Shown one piece after another: positions 34,566 through 44,180 of a DNA stretch of 64,000 bases. The notes beneath the pieces were generated by a model. The model saw nothing but the letters and a program-made list of their open reading frames with translations, searched no databases and had not been told where the DNA came from. The DNA is from Lachnospiraceae bacterium P6B14 (GTDB lineage Bacteria > Bacillota > Clostridia > Lachnospirales > Lachnospiraceae): positions 232,779 to 296,778 of the forward strand of contig JHWZ01000002.1 of NCBI GenBank assembly GCA_000687695.1, written 5' to 3'. Both the position numbers and the translations under genes were made by a program. Each line of letters opens with the position of its first letter. Position 1 is the first letter of the stretch.

Positions 34566-36233
34566 GTGTTAGTTAATCTGCATGTCAAAAACTTCGCCAT
34601 CATCGATGAAGCAGATGTTGATTTTGGTGAGCATTTAAACATCCTGACCGGTGAGACCGGTGCAGGAAAGTCAATCCTTATCGGGTCGCTCTCTATAGCA
34701 CTCGGAGGGAGAGTCTCTCCCGAGATGATAGGAAGACGCGATGATACCGCCACGGTAGAAGCGGTGTTTTCCATCAGTGACGAGGAGACAAAGAGAGCCA
34801 TCCGCGAGCTGGATATCCCGTTCGAGGATGACGAGATAGTGATCAGCAGAAAGATCACAGAGAACAGAAGCGTGAACAAGATCAATGGGGAAAGTGTGCC
34901 TGCCGGAGTTATTCGGCAGGTCGCTTCTTTATGTATTGACATCCACGGACAGAACGAGCATCAGTCACTCCTAAAGCCGTCAAGGCAGCGGGAGATCGTT
35001 GATCGCTTCGGTGGAGAGGAGATAGCAGTAGCACTTCAGGAGGTCTACGATGTCTATCACGAGTATGCTTCCGTGAAAAAAGAAATCGAGGAGAATGACC
35101 TTACTGATGAGGAGCTTGCTCGTCAGATTGATTTCCTGACGCACGAGAAAAATGAGATCGCGTCCGCAAATCTGTCAAAGCAGGAGATGGAGACCATCGA
35201 CGATGATTTCAGGGTGGCATCCAACTCGGGAAATATCGTAGAAGTATTATCCTCTGTATACAATGATGGTACCAAAGCATCATGGGAGTCGGTAAACAGA
35301 GTGCTTCCGGAGCTGAAGCGTGCATCCACACTGGATCCGAAGCTTGCCGAATACAGTGATCAGCTGATGGAGATAGAGAGTCTTTTGGGGGATCTGAACA
35401 GGGACCTCTCCGGATTTATGCAGGATTATACATTTGATGAGGGCAGACTCAGAGAGCTCGAGCAGAGAGTTGACCTGATCCACACTCTGCAGTCGAAATA
35501 TGGTGAGACCTATGAGGATATCATGACTCACCATGACATAGTAGAGGAGAGACTCGGACACTATGCTGACTATGAAAAGTTCCAAAAAGAGAGGCGTGAG
35601 CAATTTGACAGACTTGTTATAGAGTTGGCTGACAAATCAAAAGCGCTCACATCCCTGAGATATAAAGCAGCTCAGACATTAAAGGCGGAAATTGAGAAAG
35701 CTCTCGCGGATCTCAATTTTGCTCATGTAGAATTTGAGATAGAAATAGGAAGATCAGAATATTTTTCTGAGAATGGAGTTGATGATATAGAGTTCCTGAT
35801 TGCGACAAATCCGGGGGAACCTGTGAGGAGTCTGTCGAAGATAGCATCAGGAGGAGAACTGTCCCGTATCATGCTCGCGATCAAATCGGTGTTTGCCGAC
35901 AGCGACGAGATAGAGACGCTGATCTTCGACGAGATCGATGCCGGTATCAGTGGACGGACCGCGCAGATGGTATCCGAGAAGATGAATACCATAGCCAGAC
36001 ATCATCAGGTTATCTGTATCACCCATCTGGCGCAGATCGCATCCATGGCAGATACACACTTTGTGATCGAGAAAGAGGTTGGAGCTGACGCGTCGGAAAC
36101 GATGATCAGAAAGCTTGACCGAAATCAGAGTCTCGATGAGCTTGCGAGACTTTTGGGAGGTGCGGAGATCACCGATGCCGTGAGGGAGAACGCGCGTGAG
36201 ATGAAAGAGATGGCTGATGCGCTCAAAGCCTGA
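34566..36233 (+). CDS. recN: DNA repair protein RecN
   Basis: A 555-residue SMC-like ATPase. The N-terminus MLVNLHVKNFAIIDEADVDF and Walker A GETGAGKS (residues 29-36) are typical, followed by a long coiled-coil middle, then SGGELSRIMLAIK (ABC signature) and LIFDEIDAGISGRTAQMV (Walker B). It acts early in recombinational repair of double-strand breaks. GTG at 34566 fits the usual RecN N-terminus, with an AGAGGGAG run just upstream. It is followed by an intrinsic terminator. In related Firmicutes recN often follows argR or dxs/tly genes; here it follows an unrelated secreted protein. Confidence 0.96.
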   Translation: MLVNLHVKNFAIIDEADVDFGEHLNILTGETGAGKSILIGSLSIALGGRVSPEMIGRRDDTATVEAVFSISDEETKRAIRELDIPFEDDEIVISRKITENRSVNKINGESVPAGVIRQVASLCIDIHGQNEHQSLLKPSRQREIVDRFGGEEIAVALQEVYDVYHEYASVKKEIEENDLTDEELARQIDFLTHEKNEIASANLSKQEMETIDDDFRVASNSGNIVEVLSSVYNDGTKASWESVNRVLPELKRASTLDPKLAEYSDQLMEIESLLGDLNRDLSGFMQDYTFDEGRLRELEQRVDLIHTLQSKYGETYEDIMTHHDIVEERLGHYADYEKFQKERREQFDRLVIELADKSKALTSLRYKAAQTLKAEIEKALADLNFAHVEFEIEIGRSEYFSENGVDDIEFLIATNPGEPVRSLSKIASGGELSRIMLAIKSVFADSDEIETLIFDEIDAGISGRTAQMVSEKMNTIARHHQVICITHLAQIASMADTHFVIEKEVGADASETMIRKLDRNQSLDELARLLGGAEITDAVRENAREMKEMADALKA

Positions 36234-36258
36234 AAAAATCAATATCGGACAGCTATAC

Positions 36259-36297
36259 AGACTCGGACCCTGAGGGAGTCCGAGCCTGTTATTTTTT
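36259..36297 (+). terminator. recN terminator
   Basis: ACTCGGAC (36261-36268) pairs with GTCCGAG (36278-36284), with extra CAG/CTG pairing outside, followed by a T-run (36292-36297). Confidence 0.8.
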
Positions 36298-36299
36298 GC

Positions 36300-36328
36300 T
36301 TGATGTTTTGCGATAAATGATGTATAAT
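36300..36328 (+). promoter_or_regulatory. glgA promoter
   Basis: TTGATG (36300-36305), 17 bp, TATAAT (36323-36328). The -35 abuts the recN terminator. About 50 nt of leader precede the glgA start. Confidence 0.7.
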
Positions 36329-36385
36329 AGGAAAGGTGGCCTGAAAATCAACGGACACAATGGAATATTATGGAGGGATAGTGTT

Positions 36386-37822
36386 TTGAAGAATATCTTA
36401 TTTGTGGCATCTGAGTGCGTGCCTTTTATCAAAACAGGCGGTCTTGCGGACGTTGTAGGTTCGTTGCCGCGTTATTTCGACAAAAAGAAATATGATGTAC
36501 GTGTCATCATACCCAAGTATACTGCTATCCAGGAACAGTATAAGGAGCAGATGGACTATGTTGACCACTTCTATATGGATCTGGCTTGGCGTAAACAGTA
36601 CGTCGGCATCTTTAAGATGGAGTTGAACGGAGTTACGTTCTATTTCCTCGACAATGAGTTTTACTTCAGCGGGATGCTTCCCTACGGAGAGATTTATCAG
36701 GATATCGAGAAGTTCGCATTTTTCGATAAGGCTGCTTTGTCATGCCTGCCGATGATCGGTTTCCGTCCTGACATCATCCATTGCCATGACTGGCAGACCG
36801 GCCTGGTTCCGGTTTATCTCCAGGATGCGTTCCAGCAGAATGAGTTCTACAGAGGCATAAAGACGATCATGACGATCCACAACCTGAAGTTCCAGGGTAT
36901 CTGGGACAAAAAGACCGTCATGGATACTGCCGGACTTGATGCTTATTACTTCACTCCGGACAAACTCGAGGCTTACGGCGATGCGAACTACTTGAAGGGT
37001 GGTCTCGTATATGCAGATCAGATAACCACGGTTTCCGATACATACGCCGAGGAGATAAAGATGCCGTTCTACGGCGAGGGTCTCGACGGGTTGATCAACG
37101 CAAAGAGCGGATGCCTGACAGGTATCGTAAACGGACTCGACTATGACGAGTGGGATCCGGCGAAGGATCAGATGATCGACTATAATTATGACGCAAGGAC
37201 CTTCCGTAAAGAGAAGATCAAAAATAAAAAGGCACTGCAGAAGGAACTCGGTCTCGCCGAGGATGAGAAGAAGTTCATGATCGGTGTGGTATCACGACTG
37301 ACTGACCAGAAGGGCTTTGACCTCATCGACTATGTGATCGAGGAGATCTGCGCTGAGGATACACAGCTTGTTGTACTCGGTACAGGTGAGGAAAAATACG
37401 AGCACCTGTTCCGTCACTTCGCATGGAAGTATCCGGACAGAGTATCCGCAAATATCTTCTACTCGAACGAGAGATCACATAAGATATATGCGTCCTGCGA
37501 TGCATTTTTGATGCCGTCACTCTTCGAGCCGTGCGGGCTTTCACAGCTTATGAGCCTGAGATACGGTACGGTGCCGATCGTTCGTGAGACCGGAGGACTG
37601 AAGGATACCGTCGAGCCGTACAACGAGTTCGAAGACAAGGGTACCGGATTCTCGTTCATGAACTACAACGCTCATGAGATGCTCGGATGCATCAGATACG
37701 CGAAGGATGTTTACTACAACCATAAACGTGAGTGGAACAAGATCATCGACCGCGGTATGGCTGTAGACTTCTCCTGGGGCAACTCAGCGAAGAAGTATGA
37801 GGAGCTTTACGATCGTATGTGA
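36386..37822 (+). CDS. glgA: glycogen synthase GlgA
   Basis: A 478-residue GT5 enzyme that extends alpha-1,4-glucan using ADP-glucose. The ADP-glucose motif KTGGLADVVGSLP is near residue 15, HCHDWQTGLVP near 135, and the C-terminal EPCGLSQLMSLRYG block is present. TTG at 36386 is the start: GGAGGG (36372-36377) is 8 bases upstream and the product then begins LKNILFVASECVPF, the usual GlgA N-terminus and length. No other glycogen gene (glgB, glgC, glgP) is in the window, so it is transcribed alone. Confidence 0.95.
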   Translation: MKNILFVASECVPFIKTGGLADVVGSLPRYFDKKKYDVRVIIPKYTAIQEQYKEQMDYVDHFYMDLAWRKQYVGIFKMELNGVTFYFLDNEFYFSGMLPYGEIYQDIEKFAFFDKAALSCLPMIGFRPDIIHCHDWQTGLVPVYLQDAFQQNEFYRGIKTIMTIHNLKFQGIWDKKTVMDTAGLDAYYFTPDKLEAYGDANYLKGGLVYADQITTVSDTYAEEIKMPFYGEGLDGLINAKSGCLTGIVNGLDYDEWDPAKDQMIDYNYDARTFRKEKIKNKKALQKELGLAEDEKKFMIGVVSRLTDQKGFDLIDYVIEEICAEDTQLVVLGTGEEKYEHLFRHFAWKYPDRVSANIFYSNERSHKIYASCDAFLMPSLFEPCGLSQLMSLRYGTVPIVRETGGLKDTVEPYNEFEDKGTGFSFMNYNAHEMLGCIRYAKDVYYNHKREWNKIIDRGMAVDFSWGNSAKKYEELYDRM

Positions 37823-37836
37823 GCCCAACGTACAAC

Positions 37837-37855
37837 GAGAGTCCGTAGGACTCGA
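37837..37855 (+). other. hairpin after glgA
   Basis: GAGTCC/GGACTC (37839-37844 and 37848-37853) with a GTA loop and flanking CG pairs. Its T-run is distant (37880), so it is a weak terminator candidate at best. Confidence 0.4.
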
Positions 37856-37895
37856 GTTTGGACGGTGGACTCGCGCCGATTTTTATAAAAAGTAC

Positions 37896-37924
37896 TTGCT
37901 TTTTTTCCTTTAATAAGGTAGAAT
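37896..37924 (+). promoter_or_regulatory. gap promoter
   Basis: TTGCTT (37896-37901), 17 bp, TAGAAT (37919-37924), leaving an unusually long leader of about 135 nt before the gap start codon. Confidence 0.7.
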
Positions 37925-37929
37925 ACTGT

Positions 37930-38064
37930 TCAGACGATTGTGGATTTTTTAACAAAGGTCCAATACAATACGTAACTTCGGGCTTTCATGGCTCCCCGGT
38001 GTGCGTCGGCGCCGCTTCCGTACACCCTGATAACACAAGCGGTGCAGAAAAGAGGTATTATATT
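37930..38064 (+). promoter_or_regulatory. long structured 5' leader of gap
   Basis: About 135 nt without a convincing reading frame. GGTGTGCG (37998-38005) can pair with CGTACACC (38018-38025), enclosing GC-rich sequence. The ribosome binding site AGAGG is at 38051. I do not recognise a riboswitch class. Confidence 0.35.
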
Positions 38065-39084
38065 ATGGCAGTAAAAGTAGCAATTAATGGTTTTGGTCGT
38101 ATCGGTCGTCTGGCATTCCGTCAGATGTTCGGCGCTGAGGGTTTTGAGATCGTAGCTATCAATGATCTTACTTCTCCTGAGATGTTGGCTCATCTTCTTA
38201 AGTATGACTCAACACAGGGAAGATATGAGCTTTGCGACAAGGTTACATCAGGTGAGAACTTCATCACAGTTGATGGCAAGAAGATCACCATCTACGCAGA
38301 GGCTGATGCAAAGAATCTTCCTTGGGGAGATCTTGGAGTAGACGTTGTTCTTGAGTGTACAGGATTCTACACATCAAAGGACAAGGCTCAGGCTCATATC
38401 GATGCAGGTGCTAAGCATGTTATCATTTCTGCACCGGCAGGTAATGATCTTCCTACGATCGTTTACAATGTAAACCATCAGACACTTACAAAGGACGACA
38501 AGATCATTTCAGCTGCTTCATGTACAACCAACTGTCTTGCTCCTATGGCAAAGGCACTCAATGATTGTGCAACTATAAAGTCAGGTATCATGTGCACTAT
38601 CCACGCTTACACAGGTGATCAGATGACACTTGACGGACCGCAGAGAAAGGGCGACAAGCGTCGTAGCCGTGCTGCTGCAGTCAACATCGTTCCTAACTCA
38701 ACAGGTGCTGCAAAGGCAATCGGACTTGTTATCCCTGAGCTCAATGGTAAGCTCATCGGTGCTGCTCAGCGTGTACCGACCCCGACAGGTTCTACTACAA
38801 TCCTTACAGCTGTTGTAGAGGGTAACGTAACAAAAGAGCAGGTTAACAGCGCTATGAAGGCTGCTGCAAATGAGTCATTCGGATACAACGAGGATGAGAT
38901 CGTTTCATCAGATATCGTAGGTATGCGTTTCGGATCACTCTTTGATTCTACTCAGACAATGGTTCTTCCGCTTGATAACGGAACAACTCAGGTACAGGTA
39001 GTATCATGGTATGATAACGAGAACTCATACACAAGCCAGATGGTACGTACAATTAAGCACTTCGGTTCACTTCTTGGTGCGTAA
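38065..39084 (+). CDS. gap: glyceraldehyde-3-phosphate dehydrogenase, type I
   Basis: A 339-residue NAD-dependent glycolytic enzyme. The Rossmann motif is INGFGRIGR (residues 7-15), D34 after AIN favours NAD over NADP, and the catalytic C153 lies in [12 protein letters not shown]. Codon choice is strongly biased (few rare codons, many GTA/GTT, CTT and CGT), as expected of a highly expressed gene. ATG at 38065 gives the standard [15 protein letters not shown] start. It heads the gap-pgk-tpiA set, with a hairpin between gap and pgk. Confidence 0.98.
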   Translation: MAVKVAINGFGRIGRLAFRQMFGAEGFEIVAINDLTSPEMLAHLLKYDSTQGRYELCDKVTSGENFITVDGKKITIYAEADAKNLPWGDLGVDVVLECTGFYTSKDKAQAHIDAGAKHVIISAPAGNDLPTIVYNVNHQTLTKDDKIISAASCTTNCLAPMAKALNDCATIKSGIMCTIHAYTGDQMTLDGPQRKGDKRRSRAAAVNIVPNSTGAAKAIGLVIPELNGKLIGAAQRVPTPTGSTTILTAVVEGNVTKEQVNSAMKAAANESFGYNEDEIVSSDIVGMRFGSLFDSTQTMVLPLDNGTTQVQVVSWYDNENSYTSQMVRTIKHFGSLLGA

Positions 39085-39111
39085 TTGATAAAACATTAAA
39101 TGTATGACCTG

Positions 39112-39142
39112 GAAAGGTCCGGTCTGAAGGACCGGGCCTTTC
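39112..39142 (+). terminator. gap-pgk intergenic hairpin (partial terminator or processing site)
   Basis: GAAAGGTCCGGTC (39112-39124) pairs with GACCGGGCCTTTC (39130-39142), 13 bp with one G-U. Only a weak T-rich stretch follows (GTTGGTTT), then the pgk ribosome binding site. It probably lowers or stabilises rather than stops transcription. Confidence 0.65.
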
Positions 39143-39166
39143 GTTGGTTTATAAAGGAGGAAAAAA

Positions 39167-40378
39167 ATGGGACTTAACAAAAAATCTGTTGATGATATCA
39201 ATGTAAAAGGACAGCGCGTACTCTGCCGTTGCGACTTCAACGTGCCGATCATCGAGGGCAAGATCACTGATGAGAACCGTCTCGTAGCTGCTCTGCCGAC
39301 CATCAAAAAGCTGATCGCTGACGGTGGCAAGGTTATACTTTGCTCACACCTCGGCAAGGTAAAAACTGAAGAGGATAAAAAGACCAAGACTCTCGCTCCT
39401 GTTGCCGAGAGACTTTCTGCGCTTCTGGGTCAGGATGTAAAGTTCGTACCGAACCCTGATGTTGTAGGTGACAACGTTCGTGAGGCAGTCGCTGCCATGA
39501 ACGATGGTGATGTTATCCTTCTCGAGAACACACGCTTCCGTCCTGAGGAGACCAAGAACGGAGATGCATTCTCACAGGATCTCGCATCTATCTGTGATGT
39601 ATTTGTAAATGATGCTTTCGGTACAGCGCACCGTGCACACTGCTCAAACGTAGGTGTGGCTGCTCTTAAGGATACAGCTGCTGTAGGATACCTTATGCAG
39701 AAGGAGATCGATTTCCTCGGTAACGCGGTTGAGAATCCGGAGCGTCCTTTCGTAGCAATCCTCGGTGGAGCAAAGGTTGCTGACAAGCTTAACGTAATTG
39801 ATAACCTCCTCACCAAGTGTGATACTCTTATCATCGGTGGTGGTATGGCATACACATTCCTGAAAGCTCAGGGCAAGGAGATCGGAAAGTCTCTCTGCGA
39901 TGACGAGAAGCTCGACTACTGCCGCGAGATGATCGCCAAAGCTGAGAGGCTCGGAAAGAAGCTCCTTCTTCCTGTAGACAGCGCAGTTATCACTGATTTC
40001 CCGAACCCGATCGATGCTCCGATCGACGTTGAGATCGTAAGTGCTGATTCTATCCCGGCTGACAAAGAGGCTTGCGACATCGGTACAAAGACTGCCGAGA
40101 TGTTTGCTAACGAAGTTAAAAATGCCAAGACTGTTGTTTGGAACGGACCTATGGGCGTGTTCGAGAATCCGACACTTGCAAAGGGTACTCTCGCAGTAGC
40201 CAAGGCACTCGCTGAGTCAAGTGCTACGACCATCATCGGTGGTGGTGACTCTGCTGCAGCCGTAAATCAGATGGGTCTCGGTGACAAGATGAGTCACATC
40301 TCGACAGGTGGTGGTGCTTCACTTGAGTTCCTCGAGGGTAAGGAGCTTCCGGGTGTTGCAGCTGCGAACGACAAATAG
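39167..40378 (+). CDS. pgk: phosphoglycerate kinase
   Basis: A 403-residue glycolytic kinase converting 1,3-bisphosphoglycerate and ADP to 3-phosphoglycerate and ATP. Motifs: RCDFNVPI (residues about 22-29), [39 protein letters not shown], and the C-terminal [42 protein letters not shown] lies directly upstream of the ATG. Codon bias is strong, as for gap. Confidence 0.98.
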   Translation: MGLNKKSVDDINVKGQRVLCRCDFNVPIIEGKITDENRLVAALPTIKKLIADGGKVILCSHLGKVKTEEDKKTKTLAPVAERLSALLGQDVKFVPNPDVVGDNVREAVAAMNDGDVILLENTRFRPEETKNGDAFSQDLASICDVFVNDAFGTAHRAHCSNVGVAALKDTAAVGYLMQKEIDFLGNAVENPERPFVAILGGAKVADKLNVIDNLLTKCDTLIIGGGMAYTFLKAQGKEIGKSLCDDEKLDYCREMIAKAERLGKKLLLPVDSAVITDFPNPIDAPIDVEIVSADSIPADKEACDIGTKTAEMFANEVKNAKTVVWNGPMGVFENPTLAKGTLAVAKALAESSATTIIGGGDSAAAVNQMGLGDKMSHISTGGGASLEFLEGKELPGVAAANDK

Positions 40379-40386
40379 TGTTTATT

Positions 40387-40523
40387 CTGTCTCGTGCGTG
40401 ATATACTCGTACGGACCGCTTGCGCTTAAACCTAAACGTCACGTTGCACGCATGTAAAAAACACATGCTGCGCAACGACGTTTAGCTAATGTCCGCACTA
40501 CGTATATCATCGCACATCGACAG
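40387..40523 (+). repeat. palindromic element, family 1 copy between pgk and tpiA
   Basis: The outer arm CTGTC...TGATATAC...GGAC (40387-40416) pairs with 40491-40523. An asymmetric strand CGCTTGCGCTTAAACC follows. The inner arm TAAACGT (40433-40439) pairs with ACGTTTA (40478-40484), followed by the 2-base bulge CA, CGTTG/CAACG, and ATGT/ACAT with an A-rich loop. Core blocks are shared with 41356 and 52248, but the arms are not. No strong T-run follows. Confidence 0.8.
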
Positions 40524-40595
40524 AGTTTAATAGTTTTAACGAATAAGATCAGAGATCAAAGAAACAATTGAGATTTAGAAATGGAGATAATCAGA

Positions 40596-41342
40596 ATGAG
40601 TAGAAGAAGAATTATTGCAGGTAACTGGAAGATGAACAAGACTCCGTCGGAAGCGGTTGAGCTTGCAAACACACTTATTCCTATCGTAAAAAATGATGAT
40701 GTGGATGTAGTGTTCTGCGTGCCGGCTATCGACATCATCCCTGTTGTTGAGGCGGTTAAAGGAACAAATGTTGAAGTAGGTGCCGAGAACCTTTACTTCG
40801 AGGAGAGCGGTGCTTATACCGGAGAGATCGCAGCTAACATGCTGACTGATGCCGGTGTTAAGTATGTTATTATCGGACACTCAGAGAGAAGAGAGTACTT
40901 CGCTGAGACTGATGAGACAGTTAATAAAAAGATCAAGCAGGCCTTCAAGCATGATATCACTCCGATTATCTGCTGTGGAGAGAGCCTTACACAGCGTGAG
41001 CAGGGCATCACGATCGATTGGATCCGTCAGCAGATCAAGATCGCATTTCTTGACATCACTGCTGATCAGGCAAAGAAGGCTGTTATCGCTTACGAGCCTA
41101 TCTGGGCTATCGGAACAGGTAAGACTGCTACAGCTGATCAGGCTGAGGAAGTATGTGCAGCTATCCGTGAGTGCATCGGTGAGATCTATGATGCTGCTAC
41201 AGCTGATGTTATCCGCATCCAGTACGGTGGCTCCATGAATGCTGAGAACGCTGCAGAGCTTCTCGCTAAGCCGAATATCGATGGCGGTCTTATCGGAGGG
41301 GCTTCGCTTAAGCCGGACTTCTCTAAGATTGTTAACGCATAA
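40596..41342 (+). CDS. tpiA: triosephosphate isomerase
   Basis: A 248-residue TIM barrel: [11 protein letters not shown] (K near residue 12), the catalytic His in [11 protein letters not shown], the catalytic Glu in [11 protein letters not shown], and the phosphate-binding QYGGSMN and [12 protein letters not shown] at 40596 is used because it gives the standard [12 protein letters not shown] start and has GGAG 9 bases upstream. It completes gap-pgk-tpiA; no gpm or eno follows, and asnS is next after another palindromic element. Confidence 0.98.
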   Translation: MSRRRIIAGNWKMNKTPSEAVELANTLIPIVKNDDVDVVFCVPAIDIIPVVEAVKGTNVEVGAENLYFEESGAYTGEIAANMLTDAGVKYVIIGHSERREYFAETDETVNKKIKQAFKHDITPIICCGESLTQREQGITIDWIRQQIKIAFLDITADQAKKAVIAYEPIWAIGTGKTATADQAEEVCAAIRECIGEIYDAATADVIRIQYGGSMNAENAAELLAKPNIDGGLIGGASLKPDFSKIVNA

Positions 41343-41355
41343 AAAAGAACTGATC

Positions 41356-41491
41356 GGGAATCCGAGTGTATATTCGCTCGGGCACGCTTTCGCTTTTTTC
41401 GAGTACGTCACGTTGTGCGCATGTAAAAGACACATGCTGCGCAACGACGTACTCGACACATCCCGAGCGATGATATACTTCTCGGATTCCC
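41356..41491 (+). repeat. palindromic element, family 1 copy between tpiA and asnS
   Basis: The outer arm GGGAATCCGAG...CGCTCGGG (41356-41382) pairs with CCCGAGCG...CTCGGATTCCC (41462-41491). The asymmetric strand CACGCTTTCGCTTTTTT is followed by the inner arm CGAGTACGT (41400-41408)/ACGTACTCG (41447-41455), the bulge CA, CGTTGTGCGC against GCGCAACG, and ATGT/ACAT with loop AAAAGAC. The core is almost identical to the copies at 40387 and 52248. Confidence 0.85.
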
Positions 41492-41536
41492 TCTTATTTG
41501 TTTAGCACAATAGTATTTATAGAGAGAGGATTAGCA

Positions 41537-42931
41537 ATGGAATCGATAACAAGCATTCGCACACTATATCGTGATCGCGATGAGTACATAGATAAAAAGG
41601 TTACCGTTGGAGGATGGATCAGGAGCGTACGCGACTCGAAAACGTTTGGGTTCCTGGTTGTGAACGACGGAACATTTTTCGAACCACTCCAGGTGGTTTA
41701 TCATGATAAGCTCGACAATTTTGCCGAGATCTCAAAACTGAATGTTGGGGCTGCCGTGATAGTTACGGGAACACTTGTGGCTACACCTGAGAACAAGCAG
41801 CCTTTCGAGATACAGGCGGATGAGGTATTCATCGAGGGTGCGTCGACACCGGATTATCCGCTTCAGAAAAAGAGACACTCTATGGAGTTTCTCCGTACGA
41901 TACCGCATCTTCGTCCGAGGACAAATACGTTTCAGGCGGTTTATCGTGTGAGATCTTTGATCGCATATGCCATTCACAGATTTTTCCAGGAGAGAGAGTT
42001 TGTTTATGTGCATACGCCCATCATCACAGGTAGTGACTGTGAGGGTGCGGGCGAGATGTTCCGTGTTTCGACCATCGACCCGGCCAAGGTTCCGATGACG
42101 GAAGACGGAGTAGTGGACTACAGCAAGGACTTTTTCGGCAAGGAGACAAACCTTACGGTATCAGGTCAGTTAAATGGAGAGACATTCGCGATGGCTTTCC
42201 AGAATATCTATACATTTGGCCCGACATTCCGCGCAGAGAACTCGAATACGACCAGACATGCAGCTGAGTTCTGGATGATCGAGCCGGAGATCGCGTTTGC
42301 GGATCTGGAGGATGATATGATGCTCGCTGAGGCGATGCTTAAGTACATCATCGCGTATGTGCTTGAGGCTGCTCCGGAGGAGATGGCATTTTTTAATCAG
42401 TTTATAGACAAGGGACTGATCGAGAGGCTTCAGCATGTACTGAACTCCGAGTTCGGACATGTTACTTACACTGAGGCAATCGAGCTTCTCGAGAAAAATA
42501 ACGATAAGTTTGAGTATAAGGTTTCATGGGGCTGTGATCTGCAGACCGAGCATGAGAGATACCTTACTGAGGAGATATTCAAACGTCCGGTATTCGTTAC
42601 CGACTATCCGAAGGAGATCAAGGCTTTCTATATGAAGTTAAACGATGATGGCAAGACAGTTGCCGCTATGGACTGTCTGGTTCCGGGCATCGGAGAGATC
42701 ATCGGCGGATCAGAGCGTGAGGCTGATTATGAGACATTGCGTACACGAATGAAGGAGTGCGGTCTGAACGAAGAGGATTATGGGTTCTATCTTGACCTCA
42801 GAAAGTACGGTACAACCCGTCATGCCGGATTTGGTCTGGGATTTGAGAGATGTGTGATGTATCTGACGGGAATGCAGAATATACGTGATGTTATTCCGTT
42901 CCCGAGAACTGTCGGTAACTGTGAACTATAA
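41537..42931 (+). CDS. asnS: asparaginyl-tRNA synthetase
   Basis: A 464-residue class II synthetase. It has the N-terminal OB-fold anticodon-binding domain (about 15-105), the [17 protein letters not shown] motif 1 region, [24 protein letters not shown] (motif 2), and [28 protein letters not shown] (motif 3). The latter two blocks distinguish AsnRS from AspRS. The ATG at 41537 has a GAGAGAGGA site upstream; further-upstream in-frame starts lack one. It forms a pair with asnA, separated by a family 2 palindrome. An AsnRS plus AsnA pair indicates direct asparaginylation rather than only the amidotransferase route. Confidence 0.96.
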   Translation: MESITSIRTLYRDRDEYIDKKVTVGGWIRSVRDSKTFGFLVVNDGTFFEPLQVVYHDKLDNFAEISKLNVGAAVIVTGTLVATPENKQPFEIQADEVFIEGASTPDYPLQKKRHSMEFLRTIPHLRPRTNTFQAVYRVRSLIAYAIHRFFQEREFVYVHTPIITGSDCEGAGEMFRVSTIDPAKVPMTEDGVVDYSKDFFGKETNLTVSGQLNGETFAMAFQNIYTFGPTFRAENSNTTRHAAEFWMIEPEIAFADLEDDMMLAEAMLKYIIAYVLEAAPEEMAFFNQFIDKGLIERLQHVLNSEFGHVTYTEAIELLEKNNDKFEYKVSWGCDLQTEHERYLTEEIFKRPVFVTDYPKEIKAFYMKLNDDGKTVAAMDCLVPGIGEIIGGSEREADYETLRTRMKECGLNEEDYGFYLDLRKYGTTRHAGFGLGFERCVMYLTGMQNIRDVIPFPRTVGNCEL

Positions 42932-43017
42932 AGCGACGCGCCGGACGCGGACGGAGATTTTCTTCCTCGCTCGCCCAATAAAGGGCTCCTCGGAAGAAAA
43001 CTCCTGCCGCCGGCGCT
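42932..43017 (+). repeat. palindromic element, family 2 copy between asnS and asnA
   Basis: Outer arms are GC-rich (AGCGACGCGCCGG against CCGCCGGCGCT). Next, TTTTCTTCC pairs with GGAAGAAAA, followed by the conserved TCGCTCG and CTCCTC asymmetry, and CCC/GGG with loop AATAAA. It ends 20 bp before the asnA start, just upstream of AGGAGG, without a T-run. Apart from tip and arms it equals the minus-strand reading of 13033-13114. Confidence 0.85.
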
Positions 43018-43036
43018 GTATCTAGGAGGAACTATT

Positions 43037-44041
43037 ATGAGTTTGATTTTACCCGGAAACTACGAGTCGAGGCTCGATATAAGGGAAACAGAGATAGCGA
43101 TCAAAAAGGTTAAGGATTATTTTGAGAAGGCACTTGCGTACAGACTGGATCTGACACGCGTGAGTGCACCTCTTTTTGTGGATCCGGCATCAGGTATGAA
43201 TGATAACCTAAACGGTGTTGAGAGACCGGTTGATTTTGATGTAAAGGAGACCGGAGTAAAAGCTGAGGTTGTTCACTCTCTGGCGAAGTGGAAGAGACAT
43301 GCGCTTAAGTATTATGGCTTCCATCATGGTGAGGGACTCTACTGCGATATGAGTGCGATCCGCCGCGATGAGGAGACGGATAACCTTCATTCGATCTATG
43401 TTGACCAGTGGGACTGGGAGCGCGTGATCGACAAGGAGGAGCGTAACGACAGAGTGCTTGAGCATATCGTAAAAAAGGTTTACGATGCCATCCTTGAGAC
43501 TGAGGATTATATTTCTTTGGAGTATCATTTTTACGGAAGAACACTTCCGACCAATATCAAGTTTATCACTACACAGGAGCTGGTTGACAAATACCCGGAC
43601 AAAACTCCCAAAGAGAGAGAGTATGAGGCTGCGAAGGAGTTCGGCGCGGTATTTTTGAAGAAGATCGGTGGAGTCCTCTCAGACGGCAAACCGCATGACG
43701 GACGTGCTCCGGACTATGATGATTGGGAATTAAACGGCGATATCATCGTTTACTATCCGGTGCTCGATATCGCATTGGAGTTATCGTCCATGGGAATCCG
43801 CGTCGATGAGAAGGCTCTCAAAGAGCAGCTCGATAAGGCCGGATGTCCGGAGAGAGCAAACCTGCCATTCCAGAAGGCGATCCTCGAGGGAGCGCTTCCT
43901 TACTCGATCGGTGGCGGTATCGGTCAGTCGAGACTGTGTCTGTTCTTCCTTAAGAAGGCTCACATCGGTGAGGTTCAGTCATCACTGTGGCCTGAAGAAG
44001 AGATCAAGGCATGCGAAGAGAAAAACATTCATTTGTTATGA
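43037..44041 (+). CDS. asnA: aspartate-ammonia ligase (asparagine synthetase A)
   Basis: A 334-residue ammonia-dependent asparagine synthetase, AMP-forming and related in fold to class II synthetases. Motifs: VSAPLFVDPASGMNDNLNGVERPV, HSLAKWKR, YCDMSAIRRDE, VDQWDWE, and the C-terminal GGGIGQSRLCLFFLKKAHIGEVQ. AGGAGG precedes the ATG at 43037. Encoded right after asnS, it supplies the amino acid that AsnRS uses. It ends at an intrinsic terminator. Confidence 0.97.
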   Translation: MSLILPGNYESRLDIRETEIAIKKVKDYFEKALAYRLDLTRVSAPLFVDPASGMNDNLNGVERPVDFDVKETGVKAEVVHSLAKWKRHALKYYGFHHGEGLYCDMSAIRRDEETDNLHSIYVDQWDWERVIDKEERNDRVLEHIVKKVYDAILETEDYISLEYHFYGRTLPTNIKFITTQELVDKYPDKTPKEREYEAAKEFGAVFLKKIGGVLSDGKPHDGRAPDYDDWELNGDIIVYYPVLDIALELSSMGIRVDEKALKEQLDKAGCPERANLPFQKAILEGALPYSIGGGIGQSRLCLFFLKKAHIGEVQSSLWPEEEIKACEEKNIHLL

Positions 44042-44049
44042 TAGTTTCG

Positions 44050-44080
44050 GAAAGCCTTGCAAATGCAGGGCTTTCTTTTT
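44050..44080 (+). terminator. asnA terminator
   Basis: GAAAGCCTTGC (44050-44060), loop AAAT, GCAGGGCTTTC (44065-44075), 11 bp with one G-U, then TTTTT. Confidence 0.92.
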
Positions 44081-44084
44081 ATCC

Positions 44085-44139
44085 TTGACAAAAGTACGTC
44101 TATGGAAGTATAATAAAGGTACTTCCGTAGACGTACTTT
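44085..44139 (+). promoter_or_regulatory. promoter embedded in a 20-bp inverted repeat operator
   Basis: TTGACA (44085-44090), 18 bp, TATAAT (44109-44114). The arms 44091-44110 and 44120-44139 are complementary at 19 of 20 positions with a 9-base spacer, so one arm covers the whole spacer and part of the -10, and the other covers the start site region. This arrangement fits tight autoregulation of the downstream DUF3990/Xre pair. Confidence 0.82.
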
Positions 44140-44180
44140 GTTTTATTATGTCTAATAGTATTTGAGAATTGGAGATAATT

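Noticed and set aside
40387..41491. Integron attC sites as an explanation of the family 1 palindromes
   Set aside because: No integrase and no GTTRRRY-type boxes, and the genes between copies are core glycolytic genes.
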